Positions 1-6,270 of a stretch of 7,824 bases of DNA are shown piece by piece. Both the position numbers and the translations under genes were made by a program. Numbering within the stretch: position 1 is the stretch's first letter; each line of letters begins with the position of its first letter. Under the pieces are notes generated by a model. The model made no database searches and was not told where the DNA came from. It was given only the letters and a program-made list of their open reading frames with translations. Origin of the DNA: an uncultured Muribaculaceae bacterium (GTDB lineage: Bacteria; Bacteroidota; Bacteroidia; Bacteroidales; Muribaculaceae); assembly GCA_910579035.1 (NCBI GenBank), contig CAJTSR010000042.1:1-7824 (forward strand). Reading direction: 5' to 3'.

Positions 1-2
1 AA

Positions 3-56
3 CAGTACAGAAATCTACTGCCCGACCGCTGGAAAAGGTCGGAAACTGCTGATTAA
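3..56 (+). CDS. 3' end of an unidentified protein (partial)
   Basis: Only the last 17 codons are in the window, reading QYRNLLPDRWKRSETAD and then TAA at 54-56. I do not recognise the family. The frame is supported because an almost identical peptide (YRDLLPDRWK) ends a - strand frame at the other border of the window. Most nucleotide differences between the two are synonymous or in third positions, as expected for two related coding sequences. The gene is followed four bases later by a strong hairpin terminator, so it closes a transcription unit. The rest of the gene lies upstream of the window and its function cannot be inferred. Confidence 0.6.
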   Translation, partial: QYRNLLPDRWKRSETAD

Positions 57-59
57 TAA

Positions 60-91
60 CAAAGGCTCCTTCACGGGAGCCTTTGCTTTAT
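60..91 (+). terminator. Rho-independent terminator
   Basis: A perfect 10-bp stem pairs 60-69 with 76-85 (CAAAGGCTCC / GGAGCCTTTG) around a 6-nt loop, followed by the T-rich stretch CTTTATT. It lies just behind the stop codon at 54-56 and would end transcription of the gene entering from the left. Confidence 0.8.
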
Positions 92-523
92 TATCGTGGA
101 TGTGTCACGCGGAGACAGATACTTATAAACTTCTGCCAGGCGATACACGCCGACGAGGAAGACCCCGAGCTTATGGCACAGGACTTCGAGTGCTTCCCCC
201 GTCAATGGTACAACGAGGGGTTCATATCCGAGGAAGACTTCGACCACATCAAAGAATACACTGAAATGTGTGAGAAACACTCCGCCGAGGCTGTCGACGA
301 CTATTTGGAGTTCCACGATGATCTCGACGACTTCGAGGAAGCCTACTGCGGAGAATGGGACAGCGAGGAAGACTTCGCCCGGCACATCGTTGAGGAATGC
401 TACAACCTCGAAAAAACTATGGGCGACCTCGCCCGATACTTCGACTACGAAGCCTTCGGACGCGAGCTGTTCATGTACGACTACACTATGGGCGCAAACG
501 GCCACGTTTTCCGCCCGGTCTGA
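83..523 (+). CDS. ardA: ArdA-family antirestriction protein, N-terminally truncated
   Basis: ArdA proteins are acidic DNA mimics that block type I restriction enzymes. Recognisable parts are ADEEDPELMAQDFE near the start of the readable homology, ISEEDFD, an acidic middle (DDYLEFHDDLDDFEEAYCGEWDSE, residues split here only for reference to 289-363), and the C-terminal signature YFDYEAFGRELFMYDYTMG ending in GHVFR. Family members are usually about 165-180 residues. Here homology begins around base 130, and the expected N-terminal YVGTY-type segment is missing. The only possible in-frame start upstream of the homology is TTG at 83, inside the hairpin of the preceding terminator; the first in-frame ATG is at 173 and would leave 117 residues. 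A terminator follows. I am confident of the family but not that the protein is functional; it may be a decayed remnant. Base composition matches the virion genes. Confidence 0.75.
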   Translation: MLYYRGCVTRRQILINFCQAIHADEEDPELMAQDFECFPRQWYNEGFISEEDFDHIKEYTEMCEKHSAEAVDDYLEFHDDLDDFEEAYCGEWDSEEDFARHIVEECYNLEKTMGDLARYFDYEAFGRELFMYDYTMGANGHVFRPV

Positions 524-549
524 CCCCTGACCTCCCTCTCTCCCTCTTT

Positions 550-580
550 GGGCTGCTCCGCAAGAGGCGGCTCTTTTTTT
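550..580 (+). terminator. Rho-independent terminator after ardA
   Basis: The GC-rich stem GGGCTGCTC (550-558) pairs with GAGGCGGCTC (564-573) with one bulged G and two G-T pairs. The loop is CGCAA, and seven Ts follow at 574-580. It terminates + strand transcription from the ardA region just before the convergent gene's stop codon at 587-589. There is no T tract on the - strand side, so it appears one-directional. Confidence 0.8.
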
Positions 581-586
581 GCGTTA

Positions 587-2014
587 TTATTCAAGAATTT
601 GCCATTTGCCACTACGGGCACTGCCAATCCTTGACAACTTATTGTTTTTCTTCAAATCCTCTATTACTCGGTCGATACTACGTTTGGATTGGTTGGTGGC
701 GGCAGCAAGGGCGGCTATTGATATTTTATTATTAGCGCCAATTAACGCCAAAATTTGTTCTTCGAGCGTTTTTTCAACGTCATTAACGCCATTTGGCGTT
801 GATTGGCGTTGATTGGCGTTAATCGGTAATTCAAATATCACCTCGGATTTTGTTATGTCGCTGTTGATTGACACCTCACAATTCGTGAGATTTTTCCAAT
901 TCAAAATTTTATCTATTCCGTAACCTCCGTTTTCCGATATTTTTGCCAATTTGAAAAATCTTAACAGGTTCGGGTTACGGGGCTGTGATACAATCGTTCT
1001 TCCTACAATATCAAGGTTTACAGGAAAACTGCCGGGATTTTGCAGCGAAAGGCTGTTGTCGTACATTCTTATCGTGGAATGTATCTCGCTGAAATAATCC
1101 GCGTGGGCGATAAAATTACACAAAGCCTCACGCACACAATATAACTGGCTGTTATCGTCTGGCGCGAAGCCGTCGGGATTGGGTGAATAGGGGTTATCCA
1201 ACCTCAACCTTAATCGTTGGAGTATCGCCTTGTAATATTCCCAAAGGTTTTCTTGTTCAGGCATACGGTAAGTATACCTCGTAATCGCATCGTGTATGGA
1301 CGTGCCCGGTATTTCCATATAATCTACAAGAAAATCGGGATTATAACGTAATATGGCATCAATATTTCCAAACATCAATAAGCCGCCGATTGACAGCAAC
1401 CCATTAAACATTATGCCGGTTTTTACGGCAAAGTCAGTATCCGATAATGTGTTGTACTGCAACAGCGGATTATATGTGCGCAAAAATGCCCTATAATCCT
1501 GAAATGATGTTTGGTTTATATCAGCATAACTTGAACCAAATACGGCTTCATTTGACTTTTTGCCAAAAGCCTGGTCGCGCATCATCGCTCTTATCTCGTA
1601 TTCGGTGGCTCTTTGGTCGCCACTCCCAACGCGGATATATGTATTGGTAGGAACTCCAATGTATATAGGCTTAAATTCTGCCATAGGAATGTAAAAAGCC
1701 AATACTATTTTTCCGTCTATTTCATATTTGGCAGGTTGAACTGATATGCGCTGATTGAACTTTCCATTTGACCGTAGGACACCAATAAAATCCTGTTCAA
1801 CCTTTTCTGCATTATCCACGCCTTGTATCTCAAAGGTAGACACGCCACCGGCTTTTCGTTCCTTGATACCAAAAACAATCCAACCTCCGTAGGAGTTGGA
1901 AAACGCACTGACTGTTTCCCATGCGCTCTTTGGCACATCGGTTTTGGCTTCTTTTGCTTCAAAGTCGTTCCATTCGACTCCGTTCAGTCTATGTAATAGT
2001 TCTTCTACGGTCAT
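587..2014 (-). CDS. Schlafen AlbA_2 / divergent AAA-4 family ATP-binding protein with C-terminal winged helix
   Basis: This is a three-part protein of a family often annotated as RNA-binding, ATP-binding or transcriptional regulator; its true role is unknown. Numbering from the ATG at 2012-2014: an AlbA_2 domain covers about residues 1-150, with ENDFEAKEA-like FEAKEA, the SYGGWIVFGIKE core and TYIRVGSGDQRATEYEIRAM at its end. A GHKL-like HATPase_c_4 region covers about 285-375 (LYCVREALCNFIAHADY, LQNPGSFP, RNPNLLRFF, GGYGIDKI). A linker at about 396-415 is encoded by 10-bp repeats. A winged-helix DNA-binding region follows at about 416-475. The frame is open 11 codons further upstream to an ATG at 2045-2047, but the promoter -7 box lies inside those codons, so I prefer the inner start. 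The gene is AT-rich, on the opposite strand and has its own promoter, all fitting a transferred cargo gene. Confidence 0.85.
   Translation of the reverse strand: MTVEELLHRLNGVEWNDFEAKEAKTDVPKSAWETVSAFSNSYGGWIVFGIKERKAGGVSTFEIQGVDNAEKVEQDFIGVLRSNGKFNQRISVQPAKYEIDGKIVLAFYIPMAEFKPIYIGVPTNTYIRVGSGDQRATEYEIRAMMRDQAFGKKSNEAVFGSSYADINQTSFQDYRAFLRTYNPLLQYNTLSDTDFAVKTGIMFNGLLSIGGLLMFGNIDAILRYNPDFLVDYMEIPGTSIHDAITRYTYRMPEQENLWEYYKAILQRLRLRLDNPYSPNPDGFAPDDNSQLYCVREALCNFIAHADYFSEIHSTIRMYDNSLSLQNPGSFPVNLDIVGRTIVSQPRNPNLLRFFKLAKISENGGYGIDKILNWKNLTNCEVSINSDITKSEVIFELPINANQRQSTPNGVNDVEKTLEEQILALIGANNKISIAALAAATNQSKRSIDRVIEDLKKNNKLSRIGSARSGKWQILE
731..823. repeat. Cluster of 10-bp repeats (ATTAACGCCA / TGGCGTTGAT) in the AlbA_2-ATPase gene
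   Basis: ATTAGCGCCA at 731-740 is followed directly by ATTAACGCCA at 741-750. ATTAACGCCA recurs at 782-791 and its exact reverse complement TGGCGTTAAT lies at 814-823. Between them TGGCGTTGAT is repeated in tandem (794-803, 804-813). The repeats encode the linker between the HATPase region and the winged helix, where relatives of this family often carry variable short repeats of the TPQV type. Confidence 0.7.
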
Positions 2015-2034
2015 ACGGTCTTTATTTCCAAATA

Positions 2035-2051
2035 CAAAGTTACGCATTTTT
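2035..2051 (-). promoter_or_regulatory. Promoter -7 region of the AlbA_2-ATPase gene
   Basis: On the - strand the sequence TAACTTTG (2035-2042) fits the Bacteroidetes -7 element TAnnTTTG. It belongs to a 17-bp block, CAAAGTTACGCATTTTT on the + strand, that recurs unchanged in front of the TlpA-like gene at 6253-6269. Transcription would begin roughly at 2025-2030, downstream of the ATG at 2045-2047, which argues for translation from the ATG at 2012-2014. I see no convincing -33 TTTG on this strand. Confidence 0.65.
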
Positions 2052-2064
2052 TCGGAATTTCAGT

Positions 2065-2099
2065 GTCTTTTCCACCACTTATATACAGCGGTAGCTTTG
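2065..2099 (+). promoter_or_regulatory. Promoter of the head operon
   Basis: GTCTTTT (2065-2071), a 20-nt spacer and TAGCTTTG (2092-2099) form a Bacteroidetes-type promoter ending 22 bases before the protease ATG. The upstream element, spacer length and -7 class are the same as in the promoter at 6271-6305, which makes each site more credible. It is back to back with the - strand promoter of the AlbA_2-ATPase gene. Confidence 0.65.
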
Positions 2100-2118
2100 C
2101 GGTGTAAAACATCACCGC
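2099..2118. promoter_or_regulatory. Small inverted repeat in the head-operon leader
   Basis: GCGGTG (2099-2104) and CACCGC (2113-2118) are perfect inverted arms around an 8-nt loop, located between the -7 box and the start codon at 2122. The site could be an operator half-site pair or a leader hairpin. No T tract follows, so it is not a terminator. The second divergent region at 6306-6328 has no matching inverted repeat. Confidence 0.35.
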
Positions 2119-2121
2119 TCA

Positions 2122-3105
2122 ATGGCAAAGACCACTTACAATATCTCGCTCAAAGGCTATGTCGGAGGCTCCGACTTCGACCGCTCGACCGTTGACCGCG
2201 AGCTTGCACGTCACGACGGCAAGCAGGTCAACGTGCTCATCGACTCCCTCGGTGGCTCACTTGCCACCGGCCTTTCAATTTCCGCTGCTTTTCGCAACCA
2301 CGGCAACGTCAACGTGCATTTCGTCGGGCTGAACGCCTCCGCAGCTACAATAGCATCGCTCGGCGCGGCGCATATCTCCATAGACACCGGCGCGATGTAC
2401 CTCGTGCATAAATGCTCAATGGCTTTCTTTGAATGGGGTTCGCTCAACAGCGACCAGTTCGCCACCCTCATAGCCGACTGCGAGAAAATCAAGGCCGACC
2501 TCGACAAGCTCGACCAAAACGTGGCACGGCTATATGCCGCGCGTTGCAAGCGCAAGCCCGAGGATCTGCTCGCCCTGATGAAAGCCGGAGGCTGGCTCTC
2601 TCCGCAGGAAGCCCTCGACTGGGGCTTCGTCGATGAAATCACCGACCTTGCCGAAGATGCCGCCCCACGGCTCACCGATGCCCTTGCCTCGGCAATGGCC
2701 GACGCAGGTATGCCTATTCCCGATATTCCAATCTCCGAAGCCGAGCGCGAGAGCGCTTTCGGCAAGTTCATCACAGCCCTGTCATCGCTTTTCAAGAACC
2801 AATCCAACAATATCCCAATGCCAACCGAGAACCCCACGCCCAAGACCTACACCGAGGCGGAGTACAACGCCCTCAATGCCCGGCTCACCGAGGCCACCGC
2901 CCTTGCCGACTCGCAGAAGAAGACTATCGAGGAACGCGACAGCCGCATCGCCCAACTCGAAGCAAAGCTCGCCAAGACTCCGGCGGAGCCGTCGAAGCAG
3001 GTTGTCGAGGACTCCAAACCTGCCGGCGACCCTGCACCCAAGAACGAGGTCGAGGCTTTCGTCGACACCTGCAACTCCGCCCGTCAGCTCTTTAACGAGG
3101 TCTGA
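2122..3105 (+). CDS. ClpP-like prohead protease fused to a scaffold-like C-terminal region
   Basis: This protein probably assembles inside the procapsid and cleaves scaffold and itself during head maturation. Residues 1-175 have the ClpP/phage S14 layout: IDSLGGSLATG at 40-50, candidate nucleophile Ser73 in LNASAAT, candidate His96 in MYLVHKCS, and WLSPQEALDWGFVDEI at 158-173. The acidic residue of the classical triad is not obvious, as in many phage members. Residues 176-232 are a linker. Residues 233-327 are charged, predicted coiled coil at about 245-285, with a Pro/Lys/Glu-rich stretch after it, which fits a scaffold. An in-frame ATG at 2818-2820 (Met233) opens this part and could start a separate scaffold protein, as lambda Nu3 does inside gene C. 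The major capsid gene follows 42 bases later. Confidence 0.88.
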   Translation: MAKTTYNISLKGYVGGSDFDRSTVDRELARHDGKQVNVLIDSLGGSLATGLSISAAFRNHGNVNVHFVGLNASAATIASLGAAHISIDTGAMYLVHKCSMAFFEWGSLNSDQFATLIADCEKIKADLDKLDQNVARLYAARCKRKPEDLLALMKAGGWLSPQEALDWGFVDEITDLAEDAAPRLTDALASAMADAGMPIPDIPISEAERESAFGKFITALSSLFKNQSNNIPMPTENPTPKTYTEAEYNALNARLTEATALADSQKKTIEERDSRIAQLEAKLAKTPAEPSKQVVEDSKPAGDPAPKNEVEAFVDTCNSARQLFNEV

Positions 3106-3147
3106 CACCTCCCTAAACCCTAACCACTCAACTCTAAACTCCCCACT

Positions 3148-4107
3148 ATGGCAGGCAAATTCCAGTTTACACTCAAAGAGTACCAGGAGGCCGCGGTCAA
3201 GTACCGTTCCGACCTCCTTATGCTCCCCATTATCGGCATCGGCGACACCCTCCAATATATGACGGGGCGCCCCGGTATCCGATACAAGGAGCGCGTAGGC
3301 TCCCTCACGGGCGATGCGCAGTTCGCGCCCTACAATCCCAAACGTGCCGTCGACTACAACCTCGGCATCGACTTCCGCGACCTCGAAACGCACTTTGGCT
3401 CCGTAGTCGCCAACTTCGAGCCCAACACCGCTATCTCAACACTGCTCGGCTCCGGCGCGACAAAGGGCGACGGCCAGATGACAACCCCCACCGCTCGCCA
3501 CGTCCTCGCCCTCATTGCCAAGAACCTATCCGAGCATCTTAACGATGCTATATGGAACGGTGTGCGCAACGCCGCCGGTGACACCACCGCCGACCTGTTC
3601 GACGGCTTCGACACTATCACCGAAAAGGAAATCGCCGCCGGGGCTATCGCCGAGGCCGAGGGCAACTATATGAAAATCGACGATGAAATCACTGCGGCAA
3701 ACGCCGTCGACGTCGCCAAGTCTATCCTGTTCTCCCTCGACCCCCGACTCCGCAGCCAAGACCTCTACCTATACTGCTCGCAGGACTTCGTCGACAAATA
3801 CAACGAGGGCTATCTGCTCACGCACGGCGGCATACCCTACAACAACCAGTACGGACAGGGTGCCGTCGAGGGGTCAAACGGCAAGCTCAAATTCTGCCCC
3901 CTCTACAACAAGGCCGGGTCGAAGTTTATGCACGTCACCACCAAGGCAAATATGCTCGTCGGTTACGACCAAATGGGCGACGTGGAGAATGTAATGGTAA
4001 AGGAATACGCACCCTTTATCCTCTCATACATCGCCACGATGTTCTTCGGTGTGCAGTTTGAAACCCTCGACAAGCGACGTTTCAAAACCGTGGAAATCGC
4101 CGTGTGA
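3148..4107 (+). CDS. Major capsid protein
   Basis: The 319-residue protein is the expected main subunit of the icosahedral head. The call rests on its place directly behind the protease-scaffold gene, its typical size, and its similarity in character to major capsid proteins of Bacteroides prophages: an N-terminal helical segment with FTLKEYQEAAVKYRSDL, a mixed alpha/beta core, a central LIAKNLSEHLNDAIWNGV helix, and a late YAPFILSYIATMFFGVQFET strand region that I take as the end of the HK97-type fold. There is no long N-terminal delta domain, which fits scaffolding being supplied by the C-terminal part of the upstream gene. Codon use is strongly C/G-ending, like its neighbours and unlike the - strand cargo genes. 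The start is the first ATG after an A/C-rich spacer. Confidence 0.85.
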   Translation: MAGKFQFTLKEYQEAAVKYRSDLLMLPIIGIGDTLQYMTGRPGIRYKERVGSLTGDAQFAPYNPKRAVDYNLGIDFRDLETHFGSVVANFEPNTAISTLLGSGATKGDGQMTTPTARHVLALIAKNLSEHLNDAIWNGVRNAAGDTTADLFDGFDTITEKEIAAGAIAEAEGNYMKIDDEITAANAVDVAKSILFSLDPRLRSQDLYLYCSQDFVDKYNEGYLLTHGGIPYNNQYGQGAVEGSNGKLKFCPLYNKAGSKFMHVTTKANMLVGYDQMGDVENVMVKEYAPFILSYIATMFFGVQFETLDKRRFKTVEIAV

Positions 4108-4146
4108 CCCTCATAGACACATCACTCAACAACTCATCAAACCGCT

Positions 4147-4719
4147 ATGGCTACAAAATGTACCTCAATCCAAAAGTCGCTCGGGTGGTGTCAGGGCACC
4201 CCCGAGCTGCCCGGTGTGAAACGCCGCATCTACTATCTCGCCAAGAGCCTGATTGTGGCCTTTCCGCAGCTTCCCCGTGATGAACTCGGTCGCCCCACGT
4301 CGGCTATCCTCGACGGCTCTTTCACTCTCGCCGCCGATGCCAAATGGCGATATATCGACATACTCCCCGACAAGTCGCAGCTGACCTCCGAGGCGCAGGG
4401 CGAGCTTCCGAGCCAAACGCAGCTCAACAAACTTGTCGCCGTTCACCCCGGTGTGGGCGCGGACGCTTCCGCCGCCGCTGCCTACATCAACAACACCGAC
4501 AATGTTTTCGTAATCGAGGATATGAAAGGCAACTTCCGCGTCCTCGGCAACGACAAATGGAGCACAAAGGCCACCGTCGCACAAGACCTCGGACAGGGTG
4601 CCACCGGCACCACCTCTACCACTATCAACGTCGAGGCTACCGACGAGGTACCTGCGCCGTTCTATGTCGGCACTCTCGAAACCGAGGACGGCGACATCGA
4701 GTGCAAGAAAGCCGCCTGA
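4147..4719 (+). CDS. Probable virion protein (head decoration, head completion or tail tube type)
   Basis: The 190-residue protein is of a kind regularly found just behind capsid genes in Bacteroides prophages, but I cannot assign a characterised function. Visible features are the N-terminal CQGTPELPGVKRRIYYLAKS segment, a long beta-rich body with LDGSFTLAADAKWRYIDIL, the SSEAQGE-like TSEAQGELPSQTQLNK stretch, an alanine-rich AVHPGVG segment, a Thr/Gly-rich stretch at about 147-160 and a short acidic end. It lacks a signal peptide, membrane segment or catalytic motif. The beta-rich profile and the position 39 bases after the capsid gene make a decoration or tail-tube-like role plausible; this is inference. 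It shares base composition and probably the transcript with the capsid gene. Confidence 0.6.
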   Translation: MATKCTSIQKSLGWCQGTPELPGVKRRIYYLAKSLIVAFPQLPRDELGRPTSAILDGSFTLAADAKWRYIDILPDKSQLTSEAQGELPSQTQLNKLVAVHPGVGADASAAAAYINNTDNVFVIEDMKGNFRVLGNDKWSTKATVAQDLGQGATGTTSTTINVEATDEVPAPFYVGTLETEDGDIECKKAA

Positions 4720-4744
4720 AAGGTAACAGGTTATTGGTAATTGT

Positions 4745-5452
4745 ATGATTGACAAACCAATTCCCAATCTCCAATTTCCACTCCCCAAACGATGCGTCAG
4801 GGAGGGAGCGATAGCGTTGGACGAAGTGTTGAAAGACATCGAAGTGCCTTCGCTTGATGTTCCCGACCTCGACGCATCTTTTACTCCCTCCCGTACCAAA
4901 GACCTTTTCGCCGAAAAGAGCCGTGCCGCGTGGAAAGATGTGCAACAGGCCGAGGCTCGCTGCGACTTCGCCCCTAATAAGGTGCGCATTTCCTACCGCA
5001 ACCCGGCTTTTGGCATTATCTCCCTTTGGAAAAAGTCGCTTTATGGCCGGACTCTCACCGACATCAAAAGCGACCCCGATATGGTCGGGAAATTCGCCGT
5101 GGGTATGAATACCCTTATCCGGCAGATACTCGGCAACTCGCTCGCCACCGGCGACTGGTGCATCGTCACCTCGCCGAAGCGTCGCCACAAGGAACGCAAT
5201 TTTGCATCGCTGATTTCCGCAAGGCTCGCAACACTCCTGGGCGTGAACTTTTACGAAGATCTCGCCGAGTGTCACTCGAAACATCGTGTCGGGGCTGTCT
5301 TTACCCTCGTTAAAGAGCCACCAACCGAGCGCAACATAATCGTATTCGACGATTTTGTCACCACCGGCGCAACGATGATCTCTATGCGCGACCTGCTCCA
5401 ACCGCTCGGTTATAACCTCATTTTCTTCACAGGTATAAATAATAAACTTTAA
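4745..5452 (+). CDS. Phosphoribosyltransferase, type I (ComF-like)
   Basis: The PRPP-binding loop is clear at residues 198-210, IIVFDDFVTTGAT, with Asp202, Asp203, Thr206, Thr207 and Gly208 as in type I phosphoribosyltransferases. The preceding TSPKRRHKERNFASLISARLA (142-162, 21 residues with key Arg/Lys at 145-151) resembles the ComF region PxxxxRxxRGxN. Residues 80-135 form the first half of the fold. The substrate cannot be told: base salvage, nucleotide-sugar or nucleic-acid modification are all open. The first about 15 codons derive from an A/C-rich spacer-like stretch (repeated AATTCCCAATCTCCAATTTCC pattern, 4759-4779), so the true start may be a later in-frame TTG or GTG near 4817-4831. 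It lies 25 bases behind the virion gene, and its TAA overlaps the stop of the convergent TlpA-like gene. Confidence 0.8.
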   Translation: MIDKPIPNLQFPLPKRCVREGAIALDEVLKDIEVPSLDVPDLDASFTPSRTKDLFAEKSRAAWKDVQQAEARCDFAPNKVRISYRNPAFGIISLWKKSLYGRTLTDIKSDPDMVGKFAVGMNTLIRQILGNSLATGDWCIVTSPKRRHKERNFASLISARLATLLGVNFYEDLAECHSKHRVGAVFTLVKEPPTERNIIVFDDFVTTGATMISMRDLLQPLGYNLIFFTGINNKL

Positions 5453-6231
5453 TTCAAAAGTTTGCTTATTTCAGTTTTAAGCCGCATTAAATCATCTTCT
5501 TTTAAAAATGCTGCTGCCTCGTTTAGACGAACTATACCGTTTTTATCTACAAGGATAGTTAAAGGTATTCCACCGACAGATAACATTTCGGCAAATTCAC
5601 CATTTTTATCCCAAGCTATTTCATACTTTAACCATTCCAACTCTTTACCAAGAGGAGTGTCGAAGAAATTATCAATTTCTTCTTTACTGTGGTTTATACA
5701 AATTGGTATGAAAACAAATGTTTCATCGTTAGATAAATCGTTGATAATAGATTGCAGATGTGCTGGTTTCAATTCCTCAATACACGGGCCACACCACGTA
5801 GCCCAAAAATTCAACAATAAAACTTTCCCTTTTAATGCGTCATTATAACTCAATATGCTGTCACTCGATATAATGTATTTTTCAAAGTTAAAAGTTGGCA
5901 ACCTATCTCCAACTTTTATTTTAGACACCTGTGTTCTATAATGTGCCGACATTATAGAGTCAATGTAGGCAATCTCCATATCAGATTTTTTCGTTACCAT
6001 GATTTTCCCAGGCTGTGTAATACTATCTATCCGAGCATAAATCCCAGGGGTAATTACATATGTTGTTGTGTCACCCGAAGACCAAACCTCGCGCTCACGG
6101 ATTAAAGTAGTGTCAACTCCCAAATACTCCTGTCGAGATACCTCTATTTTTTCGATATAATATCGTTCAATATTTGCATAAGCCAATATTGAAACGGCCA
6201 ATATAGAGAAAAGTGCTATATATTTTTTCAT
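5449..6231 (-). CDS. Secreted TlpA-like thioredoxin-fold oxidoreductase
   Basis: The protein would act outside the cytoplasm as a disulfide oxidoreductase. Residues 1-20 (MKKYIALFSILAVSILAYAN) are a signal peptide with basic start and hydrophobic core. Residues 21-105 are a Bacteroidetes-type N-terminal extension without clear motif. The TlpA/AhpC-TSA domain follows at about 105-258: IKVGDRLPTF entry, NFWATWCGPC with catalytic Cys147 and Cys150, and cis-proline Pro223 in VGGIPLTILVDKNG. The length of 260 fits the family. The gene is clearly more AT-rich than the flanking virion genes, runs against them, and has its own promoter at 6253-6260 with a start 22 bases later. Its stop shares TTAA (5449-5452) with the phosphoribosyltransferase stop. 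I infer a cargo (moron) gene expressed in the lysogen; no phage role is known to me. Confidence 0.87.
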   Translation of the reverse strand: MKKYIALFSILAVSILAYANIERYYIEKIEVSRQEYLGVDTTLIREREVWSSGDTTTYVITPGIYARIDSITQPGKIMVTKKSDMEIAYIDSIMSAHYRTQVSKIKVGDRLPTFNFEKYIISSDSILSYNDALKGKVLLLNFWATWCGPCIEELKPAHLQSIINDLSNDETFVFIPICINHSKEEIDNFFDTPLGKELEWLKYEIAWDKNGEFAEMLSVGGIPLTILVDKNGIVRLNEAAAFLKEDDLMRLKTEISKLLN

Positions 6232-6252
6232 TTCGTAATCTTGCTTTTATCG

Positions 6253-6269
6253 CAAAGTTACGCATTTTT
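6253..6269 (-). promoter_or_regulatory. Promoter -7 region of the TlpA-like gene
   Basis: On the - strand TAACTTTG (6253-6260) matches TAnnTTTG and stands 21 bases from the ATG at 6229-6231, giving a short leader. The 17-bp + strand block CAAAGTTACGCATTTTT is identical to 2035-2051 in front of the other - strand cargo gene. No clear -33 element was found. Confidence 0.7.
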
Positions 6270-6270
6270 C

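Noticed and set aside
1..126. The frame 1 reading as an intact ArdA N-terminus
   Set aside because: Bases 3-56 are better explained by another frame conserved at the opposite border, and 60-91 form a terminator. Only a weak hint remains, given as a finding.
71..505. Long - strand open frame opposite ardA
   Set aside because: Its translation is low in complexity (many Val, Phe, Leu) and is the mirror of the GC-rich, acidic ArdA frame, which has clear family motifs.
731..823. Short repeats considered as a CRISPR array
   Set aside because: The unit is only 10 bp, spacers are absent or irregular, and the repeats lie within a coding sequence.
2211..2843. Long - strand open frame opposite the protease gene
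   Set aside because: It is a by-product of C/G-ending codons on the + strand; the + frame has the ClpP motifs.
2633..3262. + strand open frame rich in Ser, Pro, Arg and Thr spanning the protease/capsid junction
   Set aside because: The composition is typical for an out-of-frame reading, and it overlaps two well-supported genes.
4165..5401. Two long - strand open frames opposite the virion protein and phosphoribosyltransferase genes
   Set aside because: They lack recognisable motifs and promoters and mirror well-supported + strand genes.
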